Of a DNA stretch of 64,000 bases, positions 8,144-15,986 are shown in pieces (within the stretch, counting starts at the first letter, position 1; each line of letters begins with the position of its first letter). A program made the translations under genes and the position numbers. Source of the DNA: Propionibacteriales bacterium (GTDB lineage: Bacteria; Actinomycetota; Actinomycetes; Propionibacteriales; Nocardioidaceae); NCBI GenBank assembly GCA_026392415.1, contig JAPLCC010000056.1, positions 124,001 to 188,000 on the forward strand, written 5' to 3'. Below the pieces are notes generated by a model. That model had not been told where the DNA came from, made no database searches, and worked only from the letters and a program-made list of their open reading frames with translations.

Positions 8144-9652
8144 ATGGCGCTGCATCACACCCTGCGCGAACTCCTGGCACAGGTGGGCCCGTCGGTACTG
8201 ACCGACGCAGGCGGGCTGCGCGGAGCGCTCGACGACTACCTCCACGAGGGCGAGGCTGCGCCGGCGGAGATCACCATGATCGAGGGCGCCGTCCGGCACG
8301 GCGCGCTCCCGCGTCTGCTGGGCCTGCTCGACAACCACGCCGACCCCGGAGGAGCACTCAGCGAGGCCGGCCGCCAGCTCGCCGACCAGTCGGGCTACGA
8401 CGAGATGGGCGCACGCTGGGCCGTGGCGGCGCTCGGCTACGCCCTCGGCCGCATCGACGAAACCCTGGTCACCGCGGCGTACGGCGACTACCGCACGCGG
8501 CAGCGGACCCGGGACGCCGCACCACCGCCACCGCCTCCACCGGACCCCACTCCGCCGTCACCGCCTCAGGCCGCGGCACCCGTGACCGTGCGGCCCCCGG
8601 CCACCGCGATCCAGCCGGAGACGCCAGCGACGTCCGACCCCGACCTCTCGAACCGCGACGGATCGGGGCGGCGGCCGCGCCGGGTGGCTGCGGTCCTGGC
8701 AGCGCTCGTCCTCGTGGGCGGGATCATCGCGGTGGCAGCGATGCTCGGAGACGGTGACAACGAGGGCCCCAGCGCGGACCGGACGGGCGCGACCGACCCC
8801 GCCACGTCGCAACCCGACGACCGGGGGTCCTCCCCGAGCGACCCCACCTCTGCCACCCCCTCCGGAGACACCACGACACCGGCCGAGACCTCGTCGTACG
8901 TCGCCTTCGCCAGCCGCGCTGGCGGCACGTCCCGGATCAAGGTCCTCGATGTCGTCGCCGGTACGTCGCGGTCGGTGACGGCTGAGGGTCAGGCCACTGA
9001 ACCGAGCGTCTCCGCGGACGGCCAGACCGTTGCGTTCATCCTCGCCACCGATGAGGGCAAGCGGGTCGCCATCAGTCGCGGCACCGAGGCCCCGCGTCTG
9101 CTCGACGTGGGTCGCGAGCCGAGCGACCCAGCGATCTCGCCTGACGGCACCACGGTCGCCTATGTCACCGCGACAGCGGGCGGGAGAGACGTCTCGGTCC
9201 GGTCCCTGGCCGGCACCAGCGCGCAAGTGATCGCAGGAGGTTCCTCCGATGAGTTCGACCCGACCTGGTCGCGCGATGGCAGCAGCATTGCCTACGTGCT
9301 GACGGGATCGGCCCAGGACTCGATCGTCGTCGTCGATGCCACGTCGGGCGAGGAGAGGTCGCGCACGACCACTCTCGGGCACGCCAGGTCGCCGGCCCTG
9401 TCACCTGCCGGCGACAAGGTCGCGTACATCGCCGTCGACCAGGGAAATTCCGATGTGATCGTGACCTCGTTGGGTGAATCCGATGCGAGCGCAGGCGCCA
9501 ATGTCAGCCAGAGCAGCGACACCGAGGTCGCCGTGGTCTGGCTCGCCGACGGGCGCCTGGCGACGTCCGCACCGAACCGCGGCATCGTCTCCATCAGCGA
9601 GAGCTCAGCCACACCCGAAGTGCTGACGACCACCGTCGCCGACTCCCTCTGA
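8144..9652 (+). CDS. Single-pass membrane protein with TolB-like beta-propeller
   Basis: The likely start is ATG 8144, giving 502 residues. The cytoplasmic part (about 1-125) is helical and unrecognised. It is followed by a proline-rich linker (about 126-150), a basic stretch, one transmembrane helix (about 185-207, VAAVLAALVLVGGIIAVAAML) and a Ser/Thr/Pro-rich extracellular linker. The last 240 residues contain repeated blades such as SVSADGQTVAFIL, AISPDGTTVAYVT, WSRDGSSIAYVL and LSPAGDKVAYIA, the WD40-like/TolB (PD40) pattern. It probably forms an envelope-anchored propeller acting as scaffold or sensor. It lies 7 bases after the PASTA lipoprotein, so both may belong to one envelope unit. 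Confidence 0.72.
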   Translation: MALHHTLRELLAQVGPSVLTDAGGLRGALDDYLHEGEAAPAEITMIEGAVRHGALPRLLGLLDNHADPGGALSEAGRQLADQSGYDEMGARWAVAALGYALGRIDETLVTAAYGDYRTRQRTRDAAPPPPPPPDPTPPSPPQAAAPVTVRPPATAIQPETPATSDPDLSNRDGSGRRPRRVAAVLAALVLVGGIIAVAAMLGDGDNEGPSADRTGATDPATSQPDDRGSSPSDPTSATPSGDTTTPAETSSYVAFASRAGGTSRIKVLDVVAGTSRSVTAEGQATEPSVSADGQTVAFILATDEGKRVAISRGTEAPRLLDVGREPSDPAISPDGTTVAYVTATAGGRDVSVRSLAGTSAQVIAGGSSDEFDPTWSRDGSSIAYVLTGSAQDSIVVVDATSGEERSRTTTLGHARSPALSPAGDKVAYIAVDQGNSDVIVTSLGESDASAGANVSQSSDTEVAVVWLADGRLATSAPNRGIVSISESSATPEVLTTTVADSL

Positions 9653-9655
9653 CGT

Positions 9656-10774
9656 TCAGCCCCGGCGCACGCCGCCGTAGATCCCGCGGCGCACGATCAA
9701 CGGCTGGACGATCGCACGCACCGACCAGGCTGGCAGCCGAAACGCCTGCCCCGTGGGCGCGTAGACGCGCAGTCCGTCCGTCTCGAAGCCGAGCACCGAC
9801 CCCCAACGACGCCGCGCCGGCCGGAACTCCTTGAGCTCTCCTCCGGCGAGGTGCGCCCGGATGTTGCGGGCCAGCAGACCGTCGGCGCGGGCGCGGGCCG
9901 AGGAGCGCAGCGGATCGGTCGCAGCAACGTCGCCGATCGCGAAGACCTCGGGATGGTCCGGTGTCTGCAGGGTGGTGTCAGCGCGGACGAAACCGTCGTC
10001 GTCCAGCAGGCTCGCCGGCAGCCATCCGGTGTTGGGACTGACCCGCCCGATCGCCCACAGCACGGCGTCGGCCGACGTCGCGGGCTGGCCCGAACTCCAG
10101 GCGACCGGACCCCCGGTGATCCGATCGGCAGCGAACCCGTCCGGCAGTTCTGCCCGGTGACCGGGACGCAGGTCCACGCCCGCGGCGACCAGTCGCCGGC
10201 GTACGTGGTCCCAGGTGCGGGGATGGTGCTGGGGCAGGGCGCGGTCGCCGGGGAAATGGAGGGCGACCGATTTCTCGGGCCACCGGGTGGCCACCTGCAG
10301 CGCGCTGCTCACGGCAGCGGCGCCGCCCCCGATCACGACGATGTTGGACGCTTCCGCCAGCGTCCGGTGCTGCGCCGCGAGGTCGAGGTCGACCTCCTCG
10401 TCGGTCTGCAGGTGAGGCCGACGCCAGAAGCCGTTGGTGACCCCGGTCGCGATCACCAACACGTCGTACGGCTCGCGCAACGCGGAGCCGTCCGCCTGGC
10501 GCACCAGCAACTCCTGCGATGCGGTGTCGAGTCCCGTGAGTTCGCCGTGCAGGGTCTGCACACCCTCGAGGCGCCGGAACTGGCCGAAACCCACCCGGTA
10601 GTCGCGCGCCCAGGCATCCGGCCGGGCCAGCCGCAGGCCGAGCTCCTGGCCGCTGACCAGTCCGGGCTTCGAGGAGATGCCGACGACCTCGACGTCACCG
10701 CGGCGGGCAAGGTGGATCGCCGTCAGGACCCCCGTGTCACCGAGTCCGGCGATCACGACCCGGGGACGGGTCAT
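9656..10774 (-). CDS. FAD/NAD(P)-dependent oxidoreductase (type II NADH dehydrogenase-like)
   Basis: A 372-residue flavoprotein with an N-terminal FAD-binding dinucleotide fold (VVIAGLGDTGVLTAIHLARRGD) and a second NAD(P)-binding fold (IVVIGGGAAAVSSALQVA). The C-terminal FAD signature ADTTLQTPDHPEVFAIGDVAA is that of the pyridine nucleotide-disulphide reductase / NDH-2 family. It probably transfers electrons from NAD(P)H to a quinone or another acceptor. The ATG overlaps the stop of the DUF1295 gene (ATGA at 10771-10774), so the two are translated together. Substrate not deducible. Confidence 0.78.
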   Translation of the reverse strand: MTRPRVVIAGLGDTGVLTAIHLARRGDVEVVGISSKPGLVSGQELGLRLARPDAWARDYRVGFGQFRRLEGVQTLHGELTGLDTASQELLVRQADGSALREPYDVLVIATGVTNGFWRRPHLQTDEEVDLDLAAQHRTLAEASNIVVIGGGAAAVSSALQVATRWPEKSVALHFPGDRALPQHHPRTWDHVRRRLVAAGVDLRPGHRAELPDGFAADRITGGPVAWSSGQPATSADAVLWAIGRVSPNTGWLPASLLDDDGFVRADTTLQTPDHPEVFAIGDVAATDPLRSSARARADGLLARNIRAHLAGGELKEFRPARRRWGSVLGFETDGLRVYAPTGQAFRLPAWSVRAIVQPLIVRRGIYGGVRRG

Positions 10775-11658
10775 GCAACAGTCCGGCGCTTCGGGGGCCG
10801 AGGCACCAGCCGCGGCACCCGGTCGATCACGTCCTGGTAGTGCGGCCGACGCTCCAGGCTCCGCTTCTCCATCATCGGAATGCTCGCACCCTGGAACATC
10901 ACCGTCATGCCGACCGCACCGGCCAGCAGCCACCACCAGCCCTCCGGGGAGCCGGCGATGCCGAAGAACGCGAGAGAGAACCAGAAGCTGATCTCACCGA
11001 AGTAGTTGGGGTGACGCGACCAGGCCCAGAGGCCGCTCTCCATCGCCTGACCGGGCTGGCGGGTGCGGATGAAGGCGCGCATCTGCGCATCGGAGACGAA
11101 CTGCAGGATGGGCGCGCCGATGCCGACCACCACGGCGACGATGTCGAGCCAGTTGATGTCGTCACCCGGCCGGGCCAGGACGGCGTACGCCGGAACCAGG
11201 CCGAGGAACACGATGAGCGTGGGAAACAGGTGGATGCCCGCGAAGTCGGCGGCCATCTCGAACCTGCCCGCGCCGTCGCGAATGGGCGCGTAGCGGAAGT
11301 CCTCGTGGCGCAGCCCCGGCCAGTCGTGGAGCCAGTTGCCGGTGAGCCGGATCGCCCAGACGAAGACCACCACGATCAGCAGGACGGCGCGGGCATCGTT
11401 GACCCCCGGCGTCTCGGCAGCGAGGAGCCAGAAGATCACCAGGAACGGCGGCAGCACGCTCCAGTACGGGTCGTAGCAACTGGAGTTGTGCAGCACCCGA
11501 CTCCCCCCGAACACCACGACCGTGGCGATCAGGTCGGCGATGAGGCCGTCGAGCCAGAGCCACTCGGTGTCCGGACCCCACACCAGCCAGACCGTGGCGG
11601 CGCCGAAGGCGATCAGGTAGACGAGGCCGACGCGGGCCAGGGACTTGCTCTTGCTCAT
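10771..11658 (-). CDS. DUF1295 / steroid 5-alpha-reductase-like membrane protein
   Basis: A 295-residue polytopic membrane protein. The C-terminal SGLWAWSRHPNYFGEISFWFSLAFFGIAG is the hallmark of DUF1295 and of the wider isoprenylcysteine methyltransferase / steroid 5-alpha-reductase superfamily, where it forms the NADPH- or SAM-binding region. A lipid-modifying reductase role is plausible. The operon partner is an FAD oxidoreductase, and a KstR-like site lies just upstream, both consistent with lipid or sterol chemistry. The ATG at 11658 precedes hydrophobic segment 1. Before the island inserted, this operon lay directly downstream of guaA. Confidence 0.75.
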   Translation of the reverse strand: MSKSKSLARVGLVYLIAFGAATVWLVWGPDTEWLWLDGLIADLIATVVVFGGSRVLHNSSCYDPYWSVLPPFLVIFWLLAAETPGVNDARAVLLIVVVFVWAIRLTGNWLHDWPGLRHEDFRYAPIRDGAGRFEMAADFAGIHLFPTLIVFLGLVPAYAVLARPGDDINWLDIVAVVVGIGAPILQFVSDAQMRAFIRTRQPGQAMESGLWAWSRHPNYFGEISFWFSLAFFGIAGSPEGWWWLLAGAVGMTVMFQGASIPMMEKRSLERRPHYQDVIDRVPRLVPRPPKRRTVA

Positions 11659-11672
11659 CTCCGGGACAATAC

Positions 11673-11686
11673 AGGAACGTGTTCTA
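11673..11686. promoter_or_regulatory. KstR-like operator upstream of the DUF1295 operon
   Basis: AGGAACGTGTTCTA fits the KstR consensus TNNAACNNGTTNNA except for the first base. It lies 15-28 bases before the ATG at 11658, where it could block transcription. A perfect version of the motif lies at 52585-52598. Confidence 0.5.
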
Positions 11687-11746
11687 GTTTTGGACCGGAC
11701 CGGCCAACTCGGAATTCACCCCGTTCTGCACGCAACTCAGGGGTGG

Positions 11747-11765
11747 AGGACTACTCCCACTCGAT
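11747..11765. repeat. attL core repeat of the guaA island
   Basis: The 19-bp sequence AGGACTACTCCCACTCGAT is identical to 31905-31923. Bases beyond the core differ on both sides. On the minus strand it encodes the guaA ending I-E-W-E-stop, left behind here as a gene fragment. Confidence 0.92.
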
Positions 11766-11855
11766 TCGTCGGCTTATAACATGAATTGGTGTCGGAAACA
11801 AGTGCACTGAAATAAGACGGAGCCTCCCGGTGTTCTCTCGATAGGAGGAAACACC

Positions 11856-12884
11856 ATGCCCAGACGCGAGACCCCGACCGTAGCCGCTGCCGCAGCCGAG
11901 TACCAGGAGACCAGAGCGACCTACGTAGCCAACGCGACGCTGGCGAACGACTGGTCAATCTTGCGTGCCTTCGCACGCGGGATCGGACCTGACAAGCAGA
12001 TTCACAACGTCACTCAGCGACAGGTTGAACTGTGGTTCGCTGCCGAAGCGAAGCGACAGAAGCCGTCCAGCTACAACAAGGTCAGGACCCGCATCAAGGG
12101 TTTCTTGGACTTCGCTACACGTCGCGGCTGGGTAACGCTGGACCTCCTCGGGGAGGTTCGCACACGTACCGTCACGAAGCGTGACCGTATGCGCCTCTCC
12201 CCTGCTGAGCTGCTGGACCTCCCGAAGCACACGCACAGCGCACGAGACAAGGCGTTCATCGTGACTGCCTGCAATACAGCTTTGCGTGCGAACGAGCTTG
12301 TGTCTCTCAGGGTCCGGGACGTTGACCTGTTCAACGGTTGGCTTGACACCGACATCACGAAGAGTGCAAAGCAGGACAAGCTGCCAATCACGGTTGAGCT
12401 TGACGCCGCTCTGCGTGAATGGTTCAAACACTACGAAGAGGACGCCGGGGAGTTGCAGGCTGATTGGCACCTCTTTCCGCAGCGACAGCCGGGAGCCGGA
12501 CGCTACATCCGCGACGCCCACACAACCACGTACGCAGGTCACATCTACGGCAGCCTGCTACCAGAGAAGCAGATGAAGAATCCCGCACAGATCGTTCAGC
12601 GTTGCCTGACCTCTCAGGGACACGCAATTGAGCCAGGAGAAGGCGTCCACACGCTCCGCAGGTCCGTGGCTCGCGCGTACTTCGACGCTCGCGTTGCCGC
12701 AGGCTATGACGGTGCCCTCCGCGAGACATCCGCTCTCCTGCACCACACCAACAGCCAGACCACAGAAATCTATCTGGGACTGACCACGGAGAAGCTCGGA
12801 CGAGACAAGGCCCTTAAGGGTCAGACATTCCTGTCGGCAATGGTGGACGCCGACAACGTTGTGTCGCTTGGCAAGAGCGCATAA
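11856..12884 (+). CDS. int: Tyrosine recombinase / site-specific integrase of the guaA island
   Basis: A 342-residue phage-type integrase with an N-terminal SAM-like core-binding domain (about 12-110) and a C-terminal catalytic domain. The catalytic set is visible: Arg144 (ALRANEL), His265-x-x-Arg268 (HTLR), His296/297 (LLHHTNSQTTEIY) and the nucleophile Tyr306. It would cut and join the 19-bp core to integrate or excise the element. It sits 90 bases inside attL and reads inward. The start ATG follows a GGAGGA site (11843-11850 region). Base composition is clearly less GC-rich than the host genes to its left. Confidence 0.95.
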   Translation: MPRRETPTVAAAAAEYQETRATYVANATLANDWSILRAFARGIGPDKQIHNVTQRQVELWFAAEAKRQKPSSYNKVRTRIKGFLDFATRRGWVTLDLLGEVRTRTVTKRDRMRLSPAELLDLPKHTHSARDKAFIVTACNTALRANELVSLRVRDVDLFNGWLDTDITKSAKQDKLPITVELDAALREWFKHYEEDAGELQADWHLFPQRQPGAGRYIRDAHTTTYAGHIYGSLLPEKQMKNPAQIVQRCLTSQGHAIEPGEGVHTLRRSVARAYFDARVAAGYDGALRETSALLHHTNSQTTEIYLGLTTEKLGRDKALKGQTFLSAMVDADNVVSLGKSA

Positions 12885-12903
12885 AGCAACAGAAGGTTCG
12901 GGC

Positions 12904-13071
12904 ATGACAAAGAAGGCGATTACTACGTTCGAGTACACCGACGATTTGACTGCTTCACTGTCGAGGGAAGGGGACGTGGAGACCGTCACGTTTGCCCTGG
13001 ACGGCACGAGCTGCCGCATGGACCTGTACAAGAAGAACGCGAAGGCTCTGAGGGACGCGTTGAAGTCTTAG
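12904..13071 (+). CDS. Lsr2-like N-terminal dimerisation-domain protein without DNA-binding domain
   Basis: A 55-residue protein whose whole length aligns by eye with the N-terminal half of Lsr2: the MTKK start, an acidic DD, ETVTFALDG (Lsr2 has ETVEFGLDG), then MDLYKKNAKALRDALK (Lsr2 has IDL..KNA.KLR.DLK). It ends where Lsr2 continues into its linker and the Arg-Gly-Arg AT-hook-like domain. Lsr2 is the actinobacterial H-NS analogue that silences foreign AT-rich DNA; the N-terminal half oligomerises and the C-terminal half binds DNA. A domain-only version could mix with host Lsr2 and weaken silencing. The ATG lies 20 bases after the integrase stop, so they are probably co-transcribed. Confidence 0.8.
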   Translation: MTKKAITTFEYTDDLTASLSREGDVETVTFALDGTSCRMDLYKKNAKALRDALKS

Positions 13072-13430
13072 ATCGCCACAGCTGCTTTCGACCTTGGCAT
13101 CCGATAGGTGTCGGGCAGGCACAACGGCGCCGGCACGGGCGAAGCCGGGGCCGACCAGACATCCGAACCTGAACCGAGGTGAATGGCCTCGAGGTGGCCA
13201 GCCGGGGCCGAATCAAAGACCGTGAAGGCGTGCGGCGCCCCCGATAACTTGTGACCAAGTCGCACGACCCCCTCTTCGCCGGACGGGGTCGTAGTTTTTT
13301 TACCGGGGACCAGAATTTCCCAAACCAGCACAAAGTAGTTGCGAATCTGCCATCCAGGCCGGACAACCTTCCGTAGAATTGGCAAAGAGACCGCAAGAAT
13401 CTCTTGAATATCAACTAAGGAACATTGAAC
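13072..13430. other. Gene-free stretch between the mini-Lsr2 gene and the excisionase-like gene
   Basis: No convincing gene was found on either strand. About 190 bases of GC-rich sequence are followed by a strong intrinsic terminator (13264-13301). The last 60 bases, AT-richer, hold the dyad AAGAGA-N9-TCTCTT (13385-13405), 26 bases before the next ATG, likely promoter/operator DNA. Confidence 0.5.
13264..13301 (+). terminator. Rho-independent terminator
   Basis: A perfect 8-bp stem ACGACCCC / GGGGTCGT (13264-13271 and 13285-13292) with a 13-base loop is followed after two bases by a run of seven T. It would end the integrase/mini-Lsr2 transcript after an unusually long (about 190-base) 3' untranslated part. 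Confidence 0.85.
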
Positions 13431-13616
13431 ATGCAAACACTTTCCGATGATTTCATGACGGTCGCAGACATTCGACGCAAGTTGGGTGTTGATACCGACA
13501 CGATCTACTCGTGGCTACACGGCGGCGAACTTCGCGGAATTCGATTGACCCCGCGCGGCCGGTGGCTCATTCGTCGGAGCGACTACGAAAACGTATTCGG
13601 CAGCGCAAGCCGGTAG
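13431..13616 (+). CDS. Excisionase-like helix-turn-helix protein
   Basis: A 61-residue protein with a MerR/excisionase-type winged helix: MTVADIRRKLGVDTDTIYSWLHGGELRGIRLTPRG-like pattern with a closing RWLIRRSDYENVF wing. Such proteins bend DNA at attachment sites to drive excision, or act as small regulators. The ATG at 13431 follows an AAGGAA site; a TTG two codons upstream is less likely. An AAGAGA/TCTCTT dyad in front may be an autoregulatory site. Position close to the integrase supports an excisionase, but a regulator of the replication gene is equally possible. Confidence 0.7.
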   Translation: MQTLSDDFMTVADIRRKLGVDTDTIYSWLHGGELRGIRLTPRGRWLIRRSDYENVFGSASR

Positions 13617-13647
13617 CAACCGGGCAAAGCCAGAACCCTGAAATTGC

Positions 13648-13673
13648 GAACGCGCCCTGGCCGGGGCGCGTTC
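13648..13673. terminator. Strong hairpin after the excisionase-like gene
   Basis: A perfect 9-bp stem GAACGCGCC / GGCGCGTTC with an 8-base loop lies 32 bases after the stop at 13616. There is no T-run (followed by ATCAAAT), so it is a weaker terminator or an mRNA 3' stabiliser. Confidence 0.5.
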
Positions 13674-13814
13674 ATCAAATGCGCTGACGGCGCACTATCC
13701 AGAATATGAGTGAATTAATATGAATTATACAGTACTGAAGGACCGGCAGGATGCCGTTTCGAATCCCAAGTGCACCGTGACGTTCTGTCACCAGTTCCGA
13801 TCACCTGGTGCGCC

Positions 13815-14234
13815 ATGATCGGCGCGGACGGCCTGGCGCCTTCGAGTGAGACCCCCAGCCGCCATGAACGTGTGGACCGGCTCCACGAAGCAGTCTGGGA
13901 CTCAATTCAGGCAACCTGCGCCGTGAGCCCCCAGAGCCAACACTGCGGAAGGTGCAACTCGTGCGAGTCCGGGCACGAGCTTCTGTCGATCCTGCGTGCT
14001 GAATTCGAAATGCCGAGCAGCGACCTGCTGCAACGCACTTACGCTCATGTCTTCGGAAGTCGGCAACTCACCGACGAGAGCGCCCACGCCATCGTGCGAG
14101 CTGCGATGTGCCGCATGACCCCGAAGACCTACAACGACCTGGTCACCATCAGATGCGATCTTGAGGACGATGGGATCAAGAACCCGCCGCTGCCTCCCTA
14201 CCTGCGTCTGAAAGGTCTCGGGTGGAACGCATGA
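13815..14234 (+). CDS. Unknown island protein with a Cys cluster, coupled to the primase
   Basis: A 139-residue protein (154 if GTG 13770 is used). The cluster HCGRCNSCESGH near residue 45 looks like a metal site; the rest is mostly helical and not recognised. It ends in an ATGA overlap with the primase-helicase gene (14231-14234), so it probably works with replication. The choice of ATG 13815 is tentative; no strong ribosome site precedes either start. The GTG start would include the dyad GTGAC-N5-GTCAC (13777-13791), which resembles the iteron motif further on. Confidence 0.55.
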   Translation: MIGADGLAPSSETPSRHERVDRLHEAVWDSIQATCAVSPQSQHCGRCNSCESGHELLSILRAEFEMPSSDLLQRTYAHVFGSRQLTDESAHAIVRAAMCRMTPKTYNDLVTIRCDLEDDGIKNPPLPPYLRLKGLGWNA

Positions 14235-15793
14235 CTGAGTCGCTCATGACTGCGGACCAGAAGAAGATCGACGCAATCAAGGTCCGCGTGGGCAAGAGCT
14301 TCATCATGGCGAAGCCTGAACTCACCGACGCCGGACTGGCCGGGTACCTCGCTCCTAATCACCTGGCCCTCAAGTACTGCCCGGCTCTCGGGTGGTACTC
14401 GTGGGATGGCTCCTCCGCACCAACCTCGTTTGCGGGGGTATGGCGGGAGGTCCCCAGGGAGGCCGTTCGGCAGACCGTCCGCACCCTGCTCACCATGCAC
14501 CTCGAAGCTCTGGCGGAGTACCAAGTCTGGGCACACGACACGTACTGCACCATGAAGGCGTGCTCCGCGGAGTGCGGACGAGCCGAGTACTACACCGGCG
14601 CGTTGATGAAGTACTCCTCTGCGCGCGCCCTCTCCGGGCTCGTCGAGGAGTTGTCGATCCGCCCCGAGGTGCTCGTCAACGACCCTGCGCTCTTCGATGC
14701 ACACCCGCACCTGTTCAACTGCGGCAACGGTGTCGTGAACCTGACCGACGGAACACTGCAGAAGGCCGATCCTGAATGGCTCATCACGAAACGCGCCGGT
14801 GCCAACTACGTTCCTGGGGCCGTTCACGCGGACTGGACCCAGGCGCTCGACGCGTTGTCACCTCTTGCAGAAGAGACGCGGAACTGGTTCCAGCGCTACA
14901 TGGGATCCGGCTGCTCAGGTCACACGCTGGCGGATTCGCTCAACGTGTTCCTCCACGGCAACGGCGCCAACGGCAAGAGCACTGTTCTCGGTGCGGTGGA
15001 CACGGCTCTCGGTGACTACGCCGGAACAGTGCCGGATGCTGCCCTGGAGTCCGGTAGCAACTATGAGCGCAACGTGGCGTTATTGGCCTTTCGAGGGTTG
15101 CGGTTCGCGCTGCTCGAAGAGACCTCTGATGACCTGCGGCTCTCCACGACCGCGCTCAAGAAGCTGTCATCGGGCAACGAGATCAACGCCCGCGTGCTGA
15201 GCCGGGGTAACGTTACATTTCCGGCCTCGCACACGCTCGCGATCGCCACCAACCACACGCCGTACGTCCGTGAGTCCGACAAGGGGACCTGGCGGAGGTT
15301 GGTCCTCGTGCCGTTCTCGAAGGACTACACCCGCGAGCCGTCATTTGACTCGGAGATTCGTGAGCGACTGATCGAGGGCGCCGATGGACGCGCTGAGGCG
15401 GTCCTGGCATGGCTCGTCCAGGGGTGCTGCCAGTGGTACGCATCGAAACGCAAGCTCGTGCCGCTCCCGGCTGAACTTCAGAACGCCACGAACGAATGGC
15501 GCGAGGACACTGACCTTCTCGGCCAGTTCATCGCAGACCGAGTGGATGTGACCGGCGCCGCTACTGACCGGTGGGCCAAGTCAGCACTTTACGAGGCGTT
15601 CGGTGAATGGTGTCTGACCACGGGGAACAAGGCGCCCTACTCGAGTCAGCGCGGGTTCAACGCCGCGTTGAAGAACCACGAGTACATCGCTCAAGCTGGC
15701 GTCGAGGACATTCGCGGGACGGGCGGAGTCAAGCAGTGGGCCGGCCTTCGGTCACTTGGTCACTCTTCGGTCATTGTCGAAACCGCTGCCTGA
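14231..15793 (+). CDS. P4/D5-type primase-helicase (SF3 replication protein)
   Basis: A 520-residue protein of the phage/plasmid primase (P4 family, D5_N plus superfamily 3 helicase) type. The C-terminal half has a Walker A motif GNGANGKST (about 243-251), the SF3 motif B region FALLEETSDD, and motif C FPASHTLAIATNHTP with the sensor Asn. Such proteins open an origin and unwind DNA for plasmid-like or satellite elements. The N-terminal 200 residues contain a Cys-rich stretch (TMKACSAECGR). The ATG overlaps the preceding gene's stop. An array of 8-bp repeats begins inside its last 45 bases and continues downstream, a plausible origin for this protein. Confidence 0.88.
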   Translation: MTESLMTADQKKIDAIKVRVGKSFIMAKPELTDAGLAGYLAPNHLALKYCPALGWYSWDGSSAPTSFAGVWREVPREAVRQTVRTLLTMHLEALAEYQVWAHDTYCTMKACSAECGRAEYYTGALMKYSSARALSGLVEELSIRPEVLVNDPALFDAHPHLFNCGNGVVNLTDGTLQKADPEWLITKRAGANYVPGAVHADWTQALDALSPLAEETRNWFQRYMGSGCSGHTLADSLNVFLHGNGANGKSTVLGAVDTALGDYAGTVPDAALESGSNYERNVALLAFRGLRFALLEETSDDLRLSTTALKKLSSGNEINARVLSRGNVTFPASHTLAIATNHTPYVRESDKGTWRRLVLVPFSKDYTREPSFDSEIRERLIEGADGRAEAVLAWLVQGCCQWYASKRKLVPLPAELQNATNEWREDTDLLGQFIADRVDVTGAATDRWAKSALYEAFGEWCLTTGNKAPYSSQRGFNAALKNHEYIAQAGVEDIRGTGGVKQWAGLRSLGHSSVIVETAA

Positions 15794-15910
15794 GCTGCGG
15801 ATAGTGACCAAGTGACCGGAGTGACTAACACCCATTGGGCTCATCACGATCTCCGAATCGGAGTGTGTCGGCCGCAGAGCCGCCAAGTCACCTCGGTCAC
15901 TTAGTCACTC
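15750..15910. repeat. Iteron-like array of nine RGTCACYN octamers (candidate origin)
   Basis: Nine octamers form three groups of three: GGTCACTT 15750, GGTCACTC 15758, GGTCATTG 15769; then inverted AGTGACCA 15803, AGTGACCG 15811, AGTGACTA 15820; then AGTCACCT 15886, GGTCACTT 15895, AGTCACTC 15903. Members are adjacent or within three bases of each other. The hairpin CTCCGA-A-TCGGAG lies between the second and third groups (15851-15863). The array directly follows the primase-helicase gene, and no other gene occupies 15794-15986. Confidence 0.7.
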
Positions 15911-15986
15911 GAACCACAGACCGCACGATCCATCCCCCTCAGCATTGCAACAGTGCGGCGCAACCATCGCGCGCGAGGCAAGTGCT

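Noticed and set aside
12904..13616. Toxin-antitoxin pair
   Set aside because: The first protein matches Lsr2 and the second an excisionase-like fold; a terminator separates them.
15750..15910. Array as a CRISPR or terminator cluster
   Set aside because: Units are only 8 bp, nearly contiguous and in alternating orientation, which fits iterons rather than spacers or terminators.
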